From NCBI GenBank assembly GCA_021397835.1, contig JAJFZO010000609.1, forward strand, positions 1,614,501-1,678,500: DNA of 64,000 nt, read 5' to 3'. This document shows, in pieces, positions 1-10,569 of the stretch; positions within the stretch are counted from its first letter, which is position 1, and each line of letters opens with the position of its first letter. Position numbers and translations under genes: made by a program. Source of the DNA: Moringa oleifera. Lineage: Eukaryota > Streptophyta > Magnoliopsida > Brassicales > Moringaceae. The notes beneath the pieces were generated by a model. The model saw nothing but the letters and a program-made list of their open reading frames with translations, was not told the origin of the DNA and searched no databases.

Positions 1-1607
1 CTCGACCTTACGAAAGGTATCAAAAATCTCCTTTTCTTCCTCCTCATTCTTCTTAGATTTAGATAATCTAGAAGGAAAGGGAGGAATTAGCATGGAAGTT
101 TTTGGTTGCTCTCTATTGGATCCCTTAGGCTGGTCAAGCTCTGGTTGAGGAACTACTTCTTTTTCAGTCTCTTCTCTTGAGATGCATCCTTTGGTAATTT
201 TGCCAGGTTCTTTTAACTCAGTTCCACTTCTCAAGATAATTGCACTAGCATTCTATTTTGGGTTGACAATAGTTTGTGAAGGCAATTTTCCTTGAGATTC
301 CAATCTATTCATTGAAGATGCTAGTTGACCTACTTGATCCTCTAACTTTCTAATACTTGCTCTTGTCTCCTGCTGAAATTGTTGTGTGTTAGATGCAAGT
401 GATTTAACAATATCTTCAAGAGACATACCTGAATTTGGATGAGGTTGTGATGGTGGAGCTGGTTGTCTAGATTGAAATTGAGGTCTTGCTCCATAACTAA
501 GATTGGGATGATCCCTCCATCCTAGGTTATATGTATTTGAATAAGGGTCATACTTCCTTTGTGGTGGACCTGAGAATCTTCCAACTACATTAGCATCCTT
601 ATGAGGATCATCTTAAAGTGTAGGACACATGTCAGTTGGATGACCAGTAGCAGCACAAATCCCACAAGCTTTAACTTGTTGCACGTTTCCTACAGCCAAT
701 TGTTGAACAAGAGAAGTTAGATTGGCTATTTGACTTTCAAGAGAAGATATATTTACCTCATTAATCCTTTTTAAAGATGTATCTTGTCTAAATCTGAACT
801 GTTGTGAGTTAGCAGCCATGGTGGAAATCAAATCTCTAGCTTCACGAGGAGTTTTATTTACTATAGCACCTCAACTAGCTGCATCCATCATCCTTCTTTC
901 CATGGGTAGTAATCCTTCATAAAAATACTGAATGAGAAGTTGTTCAAAAATTCCATGTTGAGGACAACTTGCACACAGTTGTTTAAATCTTTCCCAATAC
1001 TCATGAAGGGTTTCAATATCTCTCTGCTTTATCCCACATATTTCCCTTCTAATACTAGCAGATCGTGAAGCAGGGAAAAATTTATCAAGAAATAATGTTA
1101 CCATCTCTATCATGTGGTCACAGAACCAGAAGGTAAATAAAACAACCAATCTTTTGCTTTTTCAGTTAGTGAGAATGAAAAAGCACGTAATTTGATCTCA
1201 TCTTCAGTTACTCCTTATGGTTTTAGGCTTGAGCACACCACTTGGAATTCCTTTAGATGCTTGTGAGGATCTTCATTCTTAAAGCCGTGAAACTTCGGGA
1301 GCAAATGGATCAAACCAGACTTTAACTCAAAATCTGCTTGTAAAATTGGATATTGAATGCAGAGTGGCTGCTGATTTACTTCTGGTGCAGCCAATTGCCT
1401 CAAAGTTCTCTCTTCATTAGCCATGTCTTGTTCTATTTTAGAATCACTAGATGAATCAACTAAATTAAATACTAAATTCAATTCAAAAGATGAAGGTGAA
1501 GATTCTTGTTGACTTCGTAATTTAGCTTCCTTCTTGAATCTTTTTGCTGTCTTCTCAATTTCAGAATCGTACGGAACTAGATCAACTGCACCAGAAGAAC
1601 GGAGCAT
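1..1607 (-). pseudogene. gag of Athila-like Gypsy element, multiply disrupted, partial
   Basis: The frame probably starts at the ATG at 1607 (reading MLRSSGAVDLVPYDSEIEKT), with a preserved N-terminal part (around FELKSGLIHLLPKFHGF) down to about 1216. It then meets an in-frame TAA near 1213. The next segment (about 1210-1110) is open but runs into stops, and homology resumes in another frame at 1100-871 (LFLDKFFPASRSAS... YFYEGLLPMERRMMDAAS), so an indel lies near 1110. A TGA follows at about 868, then a block ending in a CX2CX4HX4C zinc knuckle (CGICAATGHPTDMC, about 664-625). A TAA at 613 and a TAG near 254 follow. Past the knuckle the proline- and glutamine-rich linker and the IVNPK motif before the protease are still readable. 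Gag normally packages element RNA in virus-like particles; this copy cannot. Confidence 0.85.
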
Positions 1608-1631
1608 TAAAATAAATCTAATTAAAACCAA

Positions 1632-1649
1632 TCCCCGGCAACGGCGCCA
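1632..1649 (-). other. primer binding site complementary to tRNA-Asp
   Basis: The plus strand reads TCCCCGGCAACGGCGCCA, the 3' end of plant tRNA-Asp(GTC). On the element's own strand it is therefore the minus-strand cDNA primer site. It lies five bases inside the LTR end (1655), which fixes the LTR boundary and the orientation. This site is typical of Athila/Tat Gypsy elements. Confidence 0.85.
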
Positions 1650-1654
1650 AAAAT

Positions 1655-2864
1655 TGGTGGTTGTCGAGACCAACAAGTTAAATTCCTAAATTCTTGCTCA
1701 AAATATTAAACTTGTAGTATGGATGAGCAAGGTCGTTTCCATAAAGATTGGTTAGATTTATTTTTTTGCAAAATAAAATAAAAGAAAAAAGGGTTTAGGG
1801 ACTTAAAAATAGATCAAATAAGAATAACAGGAAAGGAAAAATTAATGTAATAAAATATCCAGTCAAAGGTATAATTTTAGGTTTGATTTAGGAATTGATC
1901 ATTGATGCAAAGATAAAAATCTTTTAATCTTCACTGAATTAGTTATGATTGTTGGTACCACCTAACAACCTGTTTTTCCTTACTTCTTTGATAACCAAGA
2001 TACAATCTCTAATTATTTCTCTTATCAATAAATAACCCTAGATACGATCTTAGGATTTAATTTACCAATAGCATTAAGAATTAGAAAAACTACCAATTCT
2101 AGCAAATAAACACATATGTAGGTTTATTTAAACTAGATTATTTATCTTCATAACATAAATTGAAAACCTCTTTTGTAATCAACTATGTTATTTACTGCTT
2201 ATATTAGAACACTTAAACAATTACGGATTTAAAGTTCTAAATAGTAACCTATTATTTTGATGATTAAACAAAGGGCACTTTTTGTTGCAATCAACCAAAA
2301 TAATATTTTCAATAAGCACAGAAGATAAATAAACAATGAAGAAATAAAAAATAAATAAAATCAGTTAGATCTCACAATTTTGAAGAATCAAACCCTTGAT
2401 TATCCTTTGACTGGAAGAGATGTTTAGCAATCCATGAAAAGAAAAAGATCTACGAAAAGAAGAAAGTAAAAAATAAACTCTGGATGTTCCTTTGAAGGAA
2501 CTACCTCCCCATTTATATAATAATCCTTAAACATAATAACTTATTTTAATTAGGACTCTTAAAGATAAAGATAAAGATAAAATTCTACAATTATTTTTTA
2601 AATAAAAGATAAAGTATTGGTTCGGTGAAATTTCAATGTTATTGGGAGTCTCAGCGCCTTATCCAAAGACATCTTCTAGTTCATCCACATCTCTTAGGAA
2701 TCCAACTTTATATCTTCAAATAATGAATTTGAGTCCATCTTTGTTGATTTCCTCAATCCACCCTATTAAATATAAAACATAGTCAAAATCTAAGATTTAA
2801 TCATTTATAACTAATAAAATATGAAAAAATATAATAATATATATGATTATTATGCATTCTATCA
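1655..2864 (-). repeat. 5' LTR of the Athila-like element, 1.2 kb
   Basis: On the element strand it starts TGATAGAATGCATAATAATC and ends CGACAACCACCA, giving the expected TG...CA termini directly next to the primer site. A TATATAA box on the minus strand at about 2512-2520 (TTATATAAATGGGG) is a plausible core promoter. A short (AAAGAT)n tract lies at 2563-2582. The partner LTR is outside the window, so the outer boundary at 2864 rests only on the TG dinucleotide. Confidence 0.7.
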
Positions 2865-4359
2865 GTAGCTTTGATTGTTTATGGGACCTTTGTCCGTGTG
2901 AGAACAAGAGAAGTGGTTACTTCATCCGCCAGAGCTGTTGTGCCTCTCAAGGGCCCTAAATTAATTTCACGGTAAAGTCCCTATAATTCAATGTTGTTAA
3001 CGGAGGTACAATAAGCAGATAATATGAAAGGTATAACACTTTCCTTATCTATTTATTGGTATCATCATCCCATTGATTGAGTGAAAGGTCACAATGATTG
3101 TCGTTCTTACTTAAGTCTCCTTATTTGCAATTCATTCTTTCTTTCTTTATACATTCTATAAATTCCTAGTCGCATTCCATGATTTCAAAATGAGTTTTTA
3201 GAGATAAGAATTTGATGTCATTCATGCTCTAACTCTTTAAAATAAAATGTACCTGTTTTTTAGAATCAAAAAATTAGAATAAGTCAAGTTATTTGATTCA
3301 TGCTAAAAATATCATTAAAAATTATTTTGAAATTGTATCATCAAAAGTCTAGTGTGGCCTTTCTCCAAAACTTTTGAAATTGGATAAAGGCTGATGTCAT
3401 TGTTTGTATACACTACATTATATTATTATTGATTACATTATGGGATTAACAAAAAATTGAGACAGTTCAAAATATGAGATTATTTAATGGTATAAATTTT
3501 TAGATGCTTATTCGGGTGCTAATCATTCCTCATGTCCAACTGACTCCCGATAAGACCACTTCTGATTTTCTAATGAAGTTTTTTTTTTTAATTTTCTCGT
3601 TAAAAAGTTTTGAATTTTAATTTTTTTAAGAAAAACTATGGACTAATAACATCATAAAATGATTAGTAGCAACTCATTTTTTTTTTATTTTATAAATCAA
3701 AGCTAGCCAAAAAAAATTTCAAAAACAAAATGAATTTCTCACATCGAGCTTCGCCAAAAAGTCTGGCTACGCCAACTGGTAACTCCACTAGGGATCTAGT
3801 TAGGAGAGTTAAGAAAAAGTTAAGTAGAACTGATTTTGGATCTTCCAAAGTCTAATTTGATCTTAGTCTTTATTTATATATGTATAGAGCTAATCTCATA
3901 TTAGTAATATGTATTTGTTATAGGTTAATTTTTATCTTATTTTAAAAATAAAAATTTCACGCACCATATTCATGCATATGCATAAAGCTCTATACTCGAG
4001 CTTGGCCCTTTGAAATGGTTATCCTATTTTGGGAGGGATGAAGGATGCATGGATTTGAGAGGTCACTTAACCTCTGCATATATCATGTACCTTGTCTTGC
4101 TTAAATCCTACTTTACAAGTCTCATCATGTTTGAAATACTTTTTAGTGTCCACATAAGTGATATAGATAACTAGAGGATTATGAGAATTTAGCCTAAATA
4201 TATATTTCAATGGCTAATCCGAATAGAGGCTACAATAGTCTACACTTAATATAACAATTTATGTATGTGAGAGATTCTTAAAAAATTTGGTAGCTTCCAA
4301 AAATTTCCTTGCTTTCAAAATTGCAAGTTGATCATTTACATATCCCTTAAAAGCAACAA
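2865..4359. other. AT-rich spacer, no gene recognised
   Basis: I see no coding sequence. At about 3774-3797 the plus strand reads AACTGGTAACTCCACTAGGG, which resembles the GGYGACTCCACTGGGGA primer-site region of Tat-type Gypsy elements. A similar string follows the Tat-like LTR at 49379. It may be a relic of an LTR end, but no matching LTR could be delimited. Confidence 0.35.
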
Positions 4360-4672
4360 TTGAAAACTTACTCATTCTTTGGTGCCCATAGTTTCTTTAG
4401 ACCTATCTTGGCCTATTTAACCTCCATTAATCTACGTTATGCTTTCATAAACTTTGTTTTTGTTGATGTCAAATGGAGGAGAAAATGTAGAGATAGTAAA
4501 ATGCTAAATGAACAACAAGCTTATTTTTTGAATATTGGTGGCATCCTACAACATTAATTGTTAAATCATAGTCTCATTACTTGTCCTTGTAATAGCATGA
4601 ACCTTTGGCATGTTGCATGTTAATGTTTTATCTCTTTAAAAGAGTGTTTGTTATCATTGAAAAGGGGGAGAT
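4360..4672 (+). mobile_element. 3' internal remnant and polypurine tract of a SIRE-like Copia element
   Basis: The stretch ending TTTGTTATCATTGAAAAGGG then GGAGA, immediately before TGTTAGCC, is the conserved 3' end of SIRE/Maximus Copia elements, where second-strand synthesis is primed. The purine tract is 4661-4671. A 65-codon frame (4360-4557) lies where SIRE elements have non-pol sequence, but I see no recognised domain in it. Pol is absent upstream, so the element is truncated on its left side. Confidence 0.6.
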
Positions 4673-6099
4673 TGTTAGCCACATGATCTTACATAGTTGA
4701 ACATGAAGTTTAGCTTTGATAATAACAAATGTTGTTAACGACTAATCATTTAAGCTAGTATTATAGCATCTAGGGATGAAAGGACCCAAAAAGCGCATAA
4801 TACATACATTAAAGTTCTTACAACAAAGAGGAAAGATGAAGAGTAAGTAAGTAGTCTAAGATTTCTAAAAGTTCTAGAACTTAACCGAGGTTTTGACTTA
4901 GCAAAACACATAGCATGAGAAGAAAATAATGTTAAAGATTGTAGGCCTAGGAGTTGGTTACGCTTAAGATATGATTAGTAGCCCCAAAAAGGCCAAAAAA
5001 TGGAATTGTTTTAATTTATTTTCTTGTAAATAATATTAAGGGTATTTTAATCAAAGTACTCAACTTTGTACTTACCTCGTCCAATTGTACCAAATTTTTT
5101 TTTGTTTTTTTAGAGAAGAAAGTGATTTGCACTTGCTCCCCTATATATGGATTAAAAATCATATAAATGTATTTTGTTATAAAAGAAAATAGATTTTTCT
5201 AAGAAAGAAATATTTTCTCTTTTCCTATGACATGATTTGATTATATACTAAAGCATTAAATAGATAAAAATATATAACCTAATGAGAAATCAAATGATAA
5301 TTAACTCTTCTCAAGCAATTTTATTTAAGAAAATGAATATGCTATAGTAAATGAATTCAAGAAGTGAGCTTGAATACCTCTTGAACATTTTTTGTAGTAT
5401 TCCTTCCTTCTTCAATATAAATGGATACAAGATTTCATTGGTAATTCCTTCAAATAGAAATGAAAACTCCAATAAAAACTAAGAAAACTATAAAGAGATT
5501 CTTAAGAAAAATTTTTTTCTACAATGACAGTCTTATGTCTAGTGTTCGTGAATTTGTCTCTATGCCTTTATCTATGAATTCATGTGTCTAACACTGGTGT
5601 CTACACCTAAAGATCCAACGCCTAGTTATAAGAATTCATCAGTGCATGTTAGCATTAAATGACGGGTAAAACAAAAGTTGTAATGCATTGAAGCTTTTTC
5701 GGTAGACTCAGTAGACTGTGCCTTTCTTGTGAGCTCTATTGAGACTTTTTTAAAGTGTTTTTATTTATTTTTACTTAATTTTGACACTCTTCAACTTAGT
5801 TTGAGTGGAATGGTGCCTTCAATTCCTTTTGCTTTCACTTGGATAGCTTAAGATCAAGTCTGCCTAGTTGATTTCTATTGGGTTACTTAGTTCTTCCAAA
5901 TTTTTTGCTTAATCTTTATAAGTTAAGGAGGCTTGCAATCAACTTCATTATTTTGTCATTTTTTGCGCAATTTCTAGCTCAAAGTTTGCTTAATTTAGTA
6001 GAGAATCGGGTGACATTGAGTTGTAGGTTGTGCTACTTAATGCACTTCCTTCAAACACTTTGCCACTTTAGTAGCTTTTCCTTTTTAGACTGATGTGCC

Positions 6100-6215
6100 A
6101 GTGTCGCTGAATTATGCTCTACCACTTTATCAATGTCGCACCACTAGCGCTATGCTAACTCGATCACCCTACCATATTAGCAGCGTTGTACCACTAGTGC
6201 TATGCCAATATGTTA
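6100..6215. repeat. short direct repeats within the long LTR
   Basis: Two units of about 60 bases share the core CACCACTAGCGCTATGC / TACCACTAGTGCTATGCC, preceded by TGTCG or CGTTG. They resemble the GTACCACY words further right at 8.2-8.5 kb. Confidence 0.45.
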
Positions 6216-7084
6216 TGAATTTTCTCTCTTTTTCAACATAAAAGTTATAATCTTATCTATTTACTTTCTGACAACCATTTTAATCAACTCAATTAGATCT
6301 TGAAAAAAGAAGTTACACTCAAAGTACTACAGCATAGTCACTAGTTGCTTTATCTCAACATCATGTATATTTGGATAACAATAAATCTTTATGTCTCTAT
6401 AATCTCCATTTGGCCTCAACATAACATTTAAAACCCTTTATCTTATCTTTTTAATGCCATTTGAATTACCTTAATTAGATCTTGGATATGAAAATTATGG
6501 TAGATCTTCCAAGTATTCCTCTGTCAAAATACCACAGTAGAGTGTCTGAATGTTATATAGATTCAAATCAAGGTAAACCCTTTAGGTTTTCAGAATCTTT
6601 ACTCAATCCCAACATAAAATTTATAACTCTTTCTTTTATCATCCAACATGACTTAAATCACTTGGATTGGATCTCGAAAGTAAATGTAATGGTAGGTATT
6701 CCAATTAAGTGAACACACTGTAGCAAATCAAATGATCATTATGTAACTTGAATTCTCAAGAATGGTCCTCTAATCCTAGGAGTCTTCTTAATGAACCTTC
6801 ACAAACCTTTCATTTGCACTAGGATTTCCACACTTTAGGTTAAACTCACCTTATTTTAGTTTGATATAAGCATTTCATCACAGTTCCAAGTACGGTAGAT
6901 TCCTTTTGCAATAATAATACATAAGAAGACCCCTAAATGGATGTTCCAAGATTACTCTCAAGAAGTAGACCTCTTAAGCATATTTTATAATTATTTTTTT
7001 AATGATATACTTGCAAAATTTTTATTTTAAGATTTCTTTTCACTTTTGAAAAGACTTCATTGCACTTTCTTAAGAAGACCTTAA

Positions 7085-7830
7085 TAGACTCTTTCAGGGA
7101 AGTGTGTCGAAAAAGCAAAATGAACGTCTAAAAAGTCTACCTCCTATAGATACAAGATTTTAATGTCTTAATATTCATTTTGTACCTTTAAGAAGACTCT
7201 TTCTTACTCACCTTTGAAAATTTTTATAGTTTTCCCTAATCACAAGGTAGACTCTCCCTAGAAACAATGTCAAAAGTTAATGATATGTGACTTGTTGCCT
7301 TGCTTTTCACTTTTAAAAGATCGTATAATAGCTTCTTCTTTAAAAACTTAATTTCTCCCTCAATTTCCTTTATAAAACCTAGACTTTCTTACTCATAACG
7401 TAGACTCTCCTTAGGAAGAGTGTCTAAAATGAAAAATATGACTTTGAAAATTTCATTAGATATAAGATTTTGATTTCCTAACATTCACTTTGTATCATCA
7501 GGCAGACTCTCTGTTATTCATCTTTGTAAACTTTAAAATTTTTTTTGCCATTATAGGTAGACTCTACTAATGAAAAAGGTGATCAAGAATCCAAAATGGG
7601 TGCCTAAACACTCTTCTTCCTTTAGCTACTAGATTCTTAAAGTCTTATTATTAATTTACCCCCTTAAAAAGACTTTTCCTCTATATCCTCTCCAAATTTC
7701 AGGCTCTCCTTGGTGATAAGTAGACTTTCTTGATCATAAAGTAGACTCTCCTTAGGACAAGTGTAAAAAATCACAAACTACAAGACTTGATGCTTTGCTT
7801 TTCATTTCTAGTAGGTCGTCTCTTAGATTC
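7085..7830. repeat. degenerate tandem repeat, unit about 310 bp, within the long LTR
   Basis: The block TAGATACAAGATTTTAATGT...AGACTCTTTCTTACTCACC (7145-7205) recurs about 312 bases later (7457-7515) and again in shortened form near 7630. Each copy is joined to a GTAGACTCTCCYTAGRAA-type box (7241, 7401, 7558, 7741). Coding potential is nil. Confidence 0.5.
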
Positions 7831-8204
7831 TCCCTCAGGCATTTAGTTTCTCTCTCATCTGACTCTATCCATACAATCTTCCATGAAAGTGATGTTGTTG
7901 TTCTTTAGGTTGTAGAGTAACAATGGCACCCCTGTTCTTCATACTACAGATTTTCAATGAGAGTAAAATTTGGGTATCGATGTTGAGAATTGTAGTCTTA
8001 CTTATAACTCTTATTTTAAATGCTCAATCGAGATTTTAGCAAATGCATGAGGATAAAAGGTTTTCATCAAAAAGATTCATGGACTTCAAAGGTTTTTCTT
8101 TCAACACTTTGTGAATTCATAGAATTAGGAGAATGCATATTTTTAAATCTTAAAACCTTCAAACACACATAGCATACACAAAGGATAAAATCTAGTAGCT
8201 ATTA

Positions 8205-8545
8205 CAGTACCACCTTGTTAAAAGATGGTGTTACTTTGCTAGATAGTTGCTCGCGATACCACCGTGAATGAAGGGCAGTACCACTACCATAGGTCTATAG
8301 AATTACTCTTGCAAGAAGCGCGGTGGCACCTAACTAGGTAGCACTTAGTGTGATACCACCACACCAGATCATGGTACCATCGTCATGGGGTTTGGAGGGA
8401 TTGCTTCTACAAGAAGTATGGTAGCACCTCATTAACAATAGCTAGTGCGATACCTAGTCGTGGTACCACCGCGATAGTATTAAAATATGAAATTTATATC
8501 TAATGACCCTTTATCATGGTACTACTAGGGAAAATGTAGTACCAC
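8205..8545. repeat. GGTACCACCGC-type degenerate tandem repeats in the long LTR
   Basis: GTACCACC-like words and their partial inverses occur many times. Two larger units begin CTTGCAAGAAGCGCGGTGGC (8309) and CTTCTACAAGAAGTATGGTA (8405). The motif is locally GC-rich compared with its surroundings. Confidence 0.45.
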
Positions 8546-9159
8546 TATACCGATAGCATGTGCGATTTAAAATCTTTTTTCTTTGTGGTTTAATGAATTT
8601 TTTAAAAGGGAGTATAAAAAGATTTCAAAAATCATTCTCAATAACTTTATGCATTTTAAAAAAGCTAGGGCATCCGCATTTTAAAAGATCTTTCATTTTC
8701 TTATCTAAATCTTCATTTTATTTATTGAGCATAAAAACCTTGTGAGATTTACGACCTTCAACTATATTATGTCTACTCTTTAAAAGAGTTTTTTAGGTTA
8801 TAATCAATCTAAATAAATATTTATGTTTGAATTTATGGTAAGGGGAGTTACCGTATGTAAAGAGACTTGGTTCGGGAGAACTAGGGGTTATTTCATGAAA
8901 GGCAGTGAAGAATCCTCATGTAAGTTGCTTGGAAGTGTGGACGTAAGCTGAGAAAGCAGAGCCACATAAAATCTTATGTTTGCATTATCTAACCCTTCTA
9001 TTTTAAATTTTACACCTATGTTTAGGAATACATTATTGTAGTAGTTAGATTTTTGCAATCAAAGTGTTTTTTTAAGAAATGAAAAATTCTTGTTTTATAA
9101 GCAAGAATTTTAAAAATATCCAATTCACCCCCTCTCGGGTTGCCTGCTTCAGGCTAATA

Positions 9160-9302
9160 CTAAAGCTCTCAACTTATAGATCACCATGATTTTGGAACAA
9201 GAACCATTTTTTTGGTGTCACCTTTAGATACCTAAGACTTTGGTAAACTGCATCTAAATGCTTTTGGCCTAGCGAGTGCATAAACTGGTTTACCATATTG
9301 AC
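9160..9302 (-). pseudogene. Copia polyprotein fragment (end of reverse transcriptase), distal half
   Basis: The minus-strand reading contains the Copia signature between RT and RNase H: VNMVNQFMHSLGQKHLDAVY followed by an LRYLK-type block and a KKWFLF motif. It is the direct continuation of the fragment at 20287 and upward. With the 10,978-bp CACTA-1 element and one AGT copy set aside, the frame continues across the junction. On its 3' side it is cut off by the SIRE-like LTR. Confidence 0.8.
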
Positions 9303-9323
9303 AGTCACTACAAGAAAAATGGG
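9303..9323. repeat. CACTA-1 left terminus with target duplication
   Basis: AGT (9303-9305) is followed by CACTACAAGAAAA. The inverted partner is at 20271-20283, followed by AGT (20284-20286). Confidence 0.95.
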
Positions 9324-9342
9324 ATTACTTCACACTGGATAG

Positions 9343-9536
9343 TTCACAGTTTTAATAACAACTGTGAATAAAAGTACTTTTATTCACAGTTGTAATAAAA
9401 CTGTGAACAAAGATTCCTTTTATTCACAGTTGTTACTAAAACTGTGAATAAAGGGAAACTTTTGTTCACAGTTGTGCTTGTAACTGTGAACTAAGTTGAA
9501 GTTTTATTCACAGTTATGTTTATAACCGTGAACAAA
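9343..9536. repeat. CACTA-1 left subterminal hairpin array, 5 units
   Basis: Five imperfect palindromes of the form TTCACAGTT-N(6-8)-AACTGTGAA follow at intervals of about 38-45 bases (the last has AACCGTGAA). In En/Spm elements, subterminal motifs bind the second element protein (TNPA). That role is inferred here from position and repetition. Confidence 0.85.
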
Positions 9537-10369
9537 AGGTATGTGCACCATGCATTAAATTTTTTTGCCTCTGTTACAGGTCTTCCTTTCTTTTCTTCTT
9601 TCGTCTCTTCAACCCCCTCCTGAACCAGAATGAGCTACTGTTTGCCAAAATCGAGTACATGCAGAAGAGGGTAACTCTATGCTCATAATCCCCTTAAATT
9701 TCTAATATGGTAGCATAGTTTAAACAAGAATATTGAGTTTCCATTGATTCTGCCATTGAAAATCACTTCAGTAGCTTCATGTCTGAATTGGAAAATTAGT
9801 GTCCACTTATAACGTCCTGCAAATGTTTTCTTTCTGTCTCATTGAAACCATTCATGGGTGTCTTGCAGGAAATTAACTTGCATAACAATAACTAGCTTCT
9901 CCGAGCAAAGGTACTCTCTCCCTCTTTGTCCCTCTCTTTCTCCTCTGTTTTTGCATCTTTTTGTGATTTTTTTGATGGATATATATAAGCAGATATCTGA
10001 GAATAAGAGGAACTAGCAAAACATCAATTTGATGCCAAGAGGAGGTAATTAACTGTGAGATATGCTGTAAAGTTAAACCAAACCATTAATTAATTCCAAA
10101 CGAATTAAGAGAATCCAGATGGAAGTCATGCCCTCTCCAGAAGGTGATGAGAACATATATAAAAAGCAAACCCCTCTGCTGCCTCACAGCAGTAGAAGGA
10201 AAGGGATGCTTACGCACGCCCACCACCACCAAGTCGAAGTTACAGTCGGCCTTCCTCAGCCCTCCCCCTTCTCTCCCGTGCTTTCTTTTTCTGGTGAAGC
10301 TGTGAATCCATGTGCAATTGAATGAAGGAGGCAGCAGTGACAGTGAGTGAGTAAAGTAACTAACCTTTG
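9537..10369. other. CACTA-1 left spacer, no recognised gene
   Basis: The stretch has a pyrimidine-rich part (9585-9620, 9905-9950) and a small open frame (10119-10325) without known motifs. It may be element leader or captured host sequence; nothing in it is diagnostic. Confidence 0.4.
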
Positions 10370-10569
10370 TTCACAGTTCCAGCAGTAACTGTGAACAAAA
10401 CCCTGAAACTTTTATTCACAGTTCTGGCTGAAACTGTGAACAAAAGCCTGTACCTTTTATTCACAGTTACTGTCGTAACTGTGAATAAAGGTTTTTATTC
10501 ACAGTTCTGGCAGTAACTGTGAATAAAGCCCTGCATGTTTTATTCACAGTTTCAGCCATAACTGTGAAT
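10370..10569. repeat. CACTA-1 internal hairpin array, 5 units
   Basis: Five further TTCACAGTT...AACTGTGAA palindromes lie one kilobase inside the left terminus. Their loops (for example CCAGCAGT, CTGGCTGA, ACTGTCGT) are more GC-rich than those of the terminal array. A second array this far in suggests duplication of the end or a former internal terminus. Confidence 0.85.

Larger units (their letters stand above)
1..2864 (-). mobile_element. Athila-like Ty3/Gypsy retrotransposon, 5' part only
   Basis: Read on the minus strand the order is 5' LTR (2864 to 1655), a primer site matching the 3' end of tRNA-Asp (1649-1632) and then a gag-like frame running off the window at base 1. The gag text at the edge (reading FDTFRKVE) is the stretch that precedes the protease in Athila/Tat elements, so the pol region and 3' LTR lie outside the window. 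The family assignment rests on the gag wording and the tRNA-Asp primer site; Athila versus another Tat-clade lineage is inference. The copy is dead because gag has several stops. Confidence 0.85.
4673..9159 (+). repeat. very long LTR of a SIRE-like Copia element, about 4.5 kb
   Basis: It begins TGTTAGCCACATGATC with the typical SIRE 'TTTGATAATAACAAATG' segment just inside. It ends in the SIRE 3' signature CCAATTCACCCCCTCTCGGG followed by GCTAATA, a worn form of the inverted TGTTAG...CTAACA pair. A CTATATATGG box at 5141-5150 is a plausible TATA element. Near the right end the GTGGACGTAAGC...GCAGAGCCACATAAAATCTT block (8937-8980) also matches SIRE LTRs. LTRs of this family that I know of are about 1-1.5 kb, so most of the length is extra repetitive DNA downstream of the TATA box (about 5.2-8.6 kb). 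Open frames inside it (for example 5878-6093 and 8560-8745) match nothing and are probably chance. Confidence 0.6.

Noticed and set aside
5878..6712. Two hydrophobic or mixed frames of about 75 codons in the SIRE-like LTR
   Set aside because: No family match and they lie within repeat-rich non-coding LTR.
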